From assembly GCA_027493525.1 (NCBI GenBank), contig JAOSKN010000001.1:2542001-2606000 (forward strand): a DNA stretch of 64,000 nt. The letters are read 5' to 3'. Source of the stretch: Planctomycetota bacterium (GTDB lineage Bacteria > Planctomycetota > SZUA-567 > H5-PLA8). The translations under genes were made by a program, and so were the position numbers. Shown here one piece after another: positions 61,495 through 64,000 of the stretch (position 1 is its first letter; each line of letters opens with the position of its first letter). The notes below the pieces were generated by a model, which saw only the letters and a program-made list of their open reading frames with translations, did no database searches and had not been told where the DNA came from.

Positions 61495-64000
61495 CTAAGG
61501 CGCTTGGGCGAGCTGCTCCACGGCCGCGCGCAGCGCCTGCGCGGCTTCGCGGTACAGGCGCGCGGCGCTGCCGGCGCCCTTGCGCGGCTTCTCGGCCTGG
61601 CTCTCCAGCTCCTGCCGCCGGCCGCGCAGCTCCTCGAAGGGCAGCGGCGCGCCGAAGCGCACGCGCACCCGCGCGCGGCGCGGGATGGAGCGGCCCTTGG
61701 GCAGGGCCTCGTGCGTGCCCTTCACGTGGACGGGAATGACCGGATAGTCCAGCTCCAGCGCGAGCATCCCGATGCCCGACTTGAACGGCTGCAGCTTGCC
61801 GCTGACCGAGCGCGTGCCTTCGGGGAAGATCAAGAGCGCGCGCCCGCGCTCCAGCGCCTGCCGGCAGACGGCCAGCCCGTCGAGCGTGTTCTCCTCGCGC
61901 TCGAACGGCAGCACGTTGAAGGCCGAACTGAAGAACCAGGATTTCAGCCGCGTATCGAAGAAGTAGTCCCGCGCGCCCATCACGTGCAAGTCGGACGAGC
62001 GCCGCCCGAGCACCTGCCGGATGGCGGCGGTGTCCAGATGGCTGGCGTGGTTGGCCGCCAGCACGTAGGCGCCGCGCTCGGGGAGGTTCTCCAGCCCGTA
62101 GCACTCGATGGACAGCCAGGTATTGAAGAGCACCTTGGCGGTGGTCGAGAGCGCGCCGCCCAGGAGCAGCCGCGAGAAGGTTGGATCGAAGGCCTGCTTC
62201 GAGGAGAGCGCCTCGACCTTCCTGCGCCAGATGCGTTCGGCCAGCGCCGAGCCGTCGGCCGCGCCCTGTTCCGAGCGCCGCGCCGCCTCCACGGCCTCCA
62301 CGACCTCCGCCACCGTCATCATCTTCACGAGCTGCTCGTCCAGGATGGTCACGTTCAGGCGCAGCTCGAGCTTGCCCATCAGGTCGACGCGCCCGATGGA
62401 ATCGAGGCCCAGGTCGAGTTGCAGCCGCTTCTCGGGGGTCACGTCGGCGGGGTCGAGCTGCGCGACCTCGGCGATGGCCCGCGCGACCTCGGTGAAGGCG
62501 TCCCCGCGCGCGCCGCCGAAGCTCGGGGCCTTCTTCGCCGCGGGACGTTCGCCCCGGTATCGCTCCTGAAGCGCGCGGCGCTGCACCTTCAAAGTGGCGG
62601 TCTTGGGCAGCTCGTCCTCCTGGACCTCGACGCGCGCGACGCGCTGGTGGCTCGGGAGTTCGGCGTTGAGCTTCTCGACGGCCTGGCGGACGGCGTCGGC
62701 GGAACCGCCGGGCTCGAGCACGGCCACCAGCGCGACCTCCTCGCCGTGCCCGCTTCGAGCGGGGAGCCCCAGCACGCAAACCTCGCGCGTCCCGGCCAGG
62801 CCGCGGAACCGGGCCTCCAGTTCGTCGGGGTAGACGTTCTTCCCCGCCCCGGTGACGATCGTGTCGCGCAGGCGCCCCGTCAGGAAAAGATAGCCGTCGG
62901 CATCGACGCGGCCCAGGTCGCCGGTGCGGAACCAGCCGTCCTCGAAGGCGCGCTCGGTGGATTCCGGATCGCGCCAGTACCCGAGCATCACGCTCGGCCC
63001 GCGCGCGAGCACCTCGCCGACGCCGCGCAGGTCCGGCTGCCGCAGGCGCAGCTCCACCCCCGGCAGCGGGAGCCCCACGCTTCCGGACTTCGGCGCGCCC
63101 AGCGGGTTCACGGAGAGGATCGGGGCGGTCTCGGTGAGGCCGTAGCCTTCGGCCACCGGGATCCCGAAGCGCTTGAAGAACTCGAAGACCTCGGGGTTCA
63201 GCGCCGCGCCGCCGCTGACGAAGAGCCGGACTTTGCCGCCGAAGCTGTCGTGGACCCGGCGGAAGAGCGTCTTGCGCGCGTTCTCGCCGCCGACGGCCTC
63301 CGCGGCCATGGCCGCGCCGCGCAGGAAGGCCAGCGCCATCCGCCCGGTGGGGCCGGCCTGCTGCACCCGTTCCCGGATCCCGTCGGCGAAGAGCTGGAAA
63401 ATCCGCGGCACGCCCAGCAGCACCGTGGCGCCCACGCGCTGCATCGTCTCGAGGATCTCCTCGCGGCGCAGGCTCTCGAGGTAGTGGATCGTCGAGCCGC
63501 CGAAGAGCGGGGTCAGGAGCCCGCCGGTGAACTCGAAGGCGTGGTGCAGCGGCAGCAGGCTCAGGAAGCGGTCGCTCTCCAGCGGTTCGAGCACCTCCGC
63601 CACGGAGAGCGCGTTGGAGACGAAGTTGAGGTGCGAGAGCATCACGCCCTTGGGGTGGAGCGTGGTGCCGCTGGTGAAGAGGATCGAGGCCAGGGACTCG
63701 GGCTTGGGATCCTTGAGCGGCCGGCCGTCCTCGGCATGCGGGAACGGCCAGGCGCGCCCGGCGTGGGGTTCGAGGTCCGCGCGCGGATCGAGCGGGACGG
63801 GCGCGCCCTCCCCCGGCCAGGCCTCGCCGGCTTTCTTGAGGATCGACGCCGAGACGACCAGCGCCTTGGCCTCGACCAGGCGCGCGACGTTCGCGGCCTC
63901 GTCGGGGGGAAGCTGGCGGTCGAGCGGGACGGCCGTGGCGCCGGCGCGGACGATGGCCAGGTAGCTGAGCGCCCACTCGGGGCCGTTTTCCGCCCAGAGC
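61495..64000 (-). CDS. Acyl-CoA synthetase-type ligase / ACP / PlsC acyltransferase fusion (5' end missing)
   Basis: 834 codons are visible; the start lies beyond the window. The order is an AMP-forming ligase (SILFTSGTTLHPKGVMLS, the ATP loop; VAEGYGLTETAPIL; GWFRTGDLG), then an acyl-carrier domain with the phosphopantetheine motif GLDSIGRVDLMGK, then a PlsC-type acyltransferase (NHASHLDTA, Asp in NHx4D; FPEGTRSVSG). An acyl group could be activated, loaded on the internal carrier and moved to an acceptor such as a glycerolipid. LPLAT-acyl-CoA synthetase fusions such as Aas are known, but the carrier in the middle is less usual. The N-terminus is probably about 60-100 residues longer. Confidence 0.87.
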   Translation of the reverse strand, partial: LWAENGPEWALSYLAIVRAGATAVPLDRQLPPDEAANVARLVEAKALVVSASILKKAGEAWPGEGAPVPLDPRADLEPHAGRAWPFPHAEDGRPLKDPKPESLASILFTSGTTLHPKGVMLSHLNFVSNALSVAEVLEPLESDRFLSLLPLHHAFEFTGGLLTPLFGGSTIHYLESLRREEILETMQRVGATVLLGVPRIFQLFADGIRERVQQAGPTGRMALAFLRGAAMAAEAVGGENARKTLFRRVHDSFGGKVRLFVSGGAALNPEVFEFFKRFGIPVAEGYGLTETAPILSVNPLGAPKSGSVGLPLPGVELRLRQPDLRGVGEVLARGPSVMLGYWRDPESTERAFEDGWFRTGDLGRVDADGYLFLTGRLRDTIVTGAGKNVYPDELEARFRGLAGTREVCVLGLPARSGHGEEVALVAVLEPGGSADAVRQAVEKLNAELPSHQRVARVEVQEDELPKTATLKVQRRALQERYRGERPAAKKAPSFGGARGDAFTEVARAIAEVAQLDPADVTPEKRLQLDLGLDSIGRVDLMGKLELRLNVTILDEQLVKMMTVAEVVEAVEAARRSEQGAADGSALAERIWRRKVEALSSKQAFDPTFSRLLLGGALSTTAKVLFNTWLSIECYGLENLPERGAYVLAANHASHLDTAAIRQVLGRRSSDLHVMGARDYFFDTRLKSWFFSSAFNVLPFEREENTLDGLAVCRQALERGRALLIFPEGTRSVSGKLQPFKSGIGMLALELDYPVIPVHVKGTHEALPKGRSIPRRARVRVRFGAPLPFEELRGRRQELESQAEKPRKGAGSAARLYREAAQALRAAVEQLAQAP

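Overview
The window is GC-rich bacterial chromosome, dense with genes on both strands. No rRNA, tRNA, phage or transposase gene was seen. Gene content suggests a Planctomycetota-like or other PVC-type bacterium: a PilM-PilN fusion next to a secretin, a BatA-type protein followed by a huge DUF4175-type coiled-coil protein, a large secreted protein with a pseudopilin-like tail, a giant FtsX-type permease beside an OPT-like transporter, and many secreted proteins of no known family. The lineage is inferred from gene content, not from a marker gene.

Layout. 0-6.3 kb (minus strand): type IV pilus/type II secretion-like operon, with a signal-peptidase-like protein that lacks the usual catalytic residues, a secretin, a PilM-PilN fusion and the start of a PilO-like gene. 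6.6-14.3 kb: mostly plus-strand accessory genes (transglutaminase-TPR, DUF1877, zinc-ribbon protein, ParE-type toxin-antitoxin pair, YdeI-like, SUFU-like, GNAT), with an acetyl-xylan-esterase-like gene on the other strand. 14.4-21.3 kb: EF-hand coiled-coil protein, SGNH hydrolase, GntR/LacI-type regulator, HAD phosphatase, GT-C membrane protein and a secreted protein. 21.4-28.2 kb: BatA-like and DUF4175-like genes. 28.3-44.7 kb: queD, a dienelactone-hydrolase-like enzyme, the large secreted protein, a PilZ protein, a probable tRNA-queuosine mannosyltransferase, an M28-like peptidase, an EamA transporter, pabB-pabC, a ketosynthase-like protein without active-site residues, and folE. 44.8-52.1 kb: clan-A glycoside hydrolase, DoxX, a second GT-C protein and mutL. 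52.5-61.3 kb: a 2252-residue FtsX-type permease with a degenerate M28 domain, then an OPT-like transporter. 61.5-64 kb: an acyl-ligase/ACP/acyltransferase fusion cut by the window end.

Pathway links: pabB, pabC and folE serve folate synthesis. FolE also makes the precursor used by QueD, and queuosine would be the substrate of the mannosyltransferase at 33.5 kb.

The most unusual signal is outside the genes. Many gene ends, mainly convergent ones, are capped by degenerate tandem arrays with an exact 7-base period (several unrelated words) or 9-base period. Several are paired in inverted orientation around a short unique spacer, and some run into stop codons. A separate cluster of three 37-40 bp terminator-like repeats lies behind the SUFU gene at about 121 bp spacing. 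Four genes (DUF4175-like, M28-like, mutL, OPT-like) need one to three single-base corrections, mostly in short homopolymers, to read through. Their protein motifs are otherwise intact, so assembly errors are more likely than pseudogenes.
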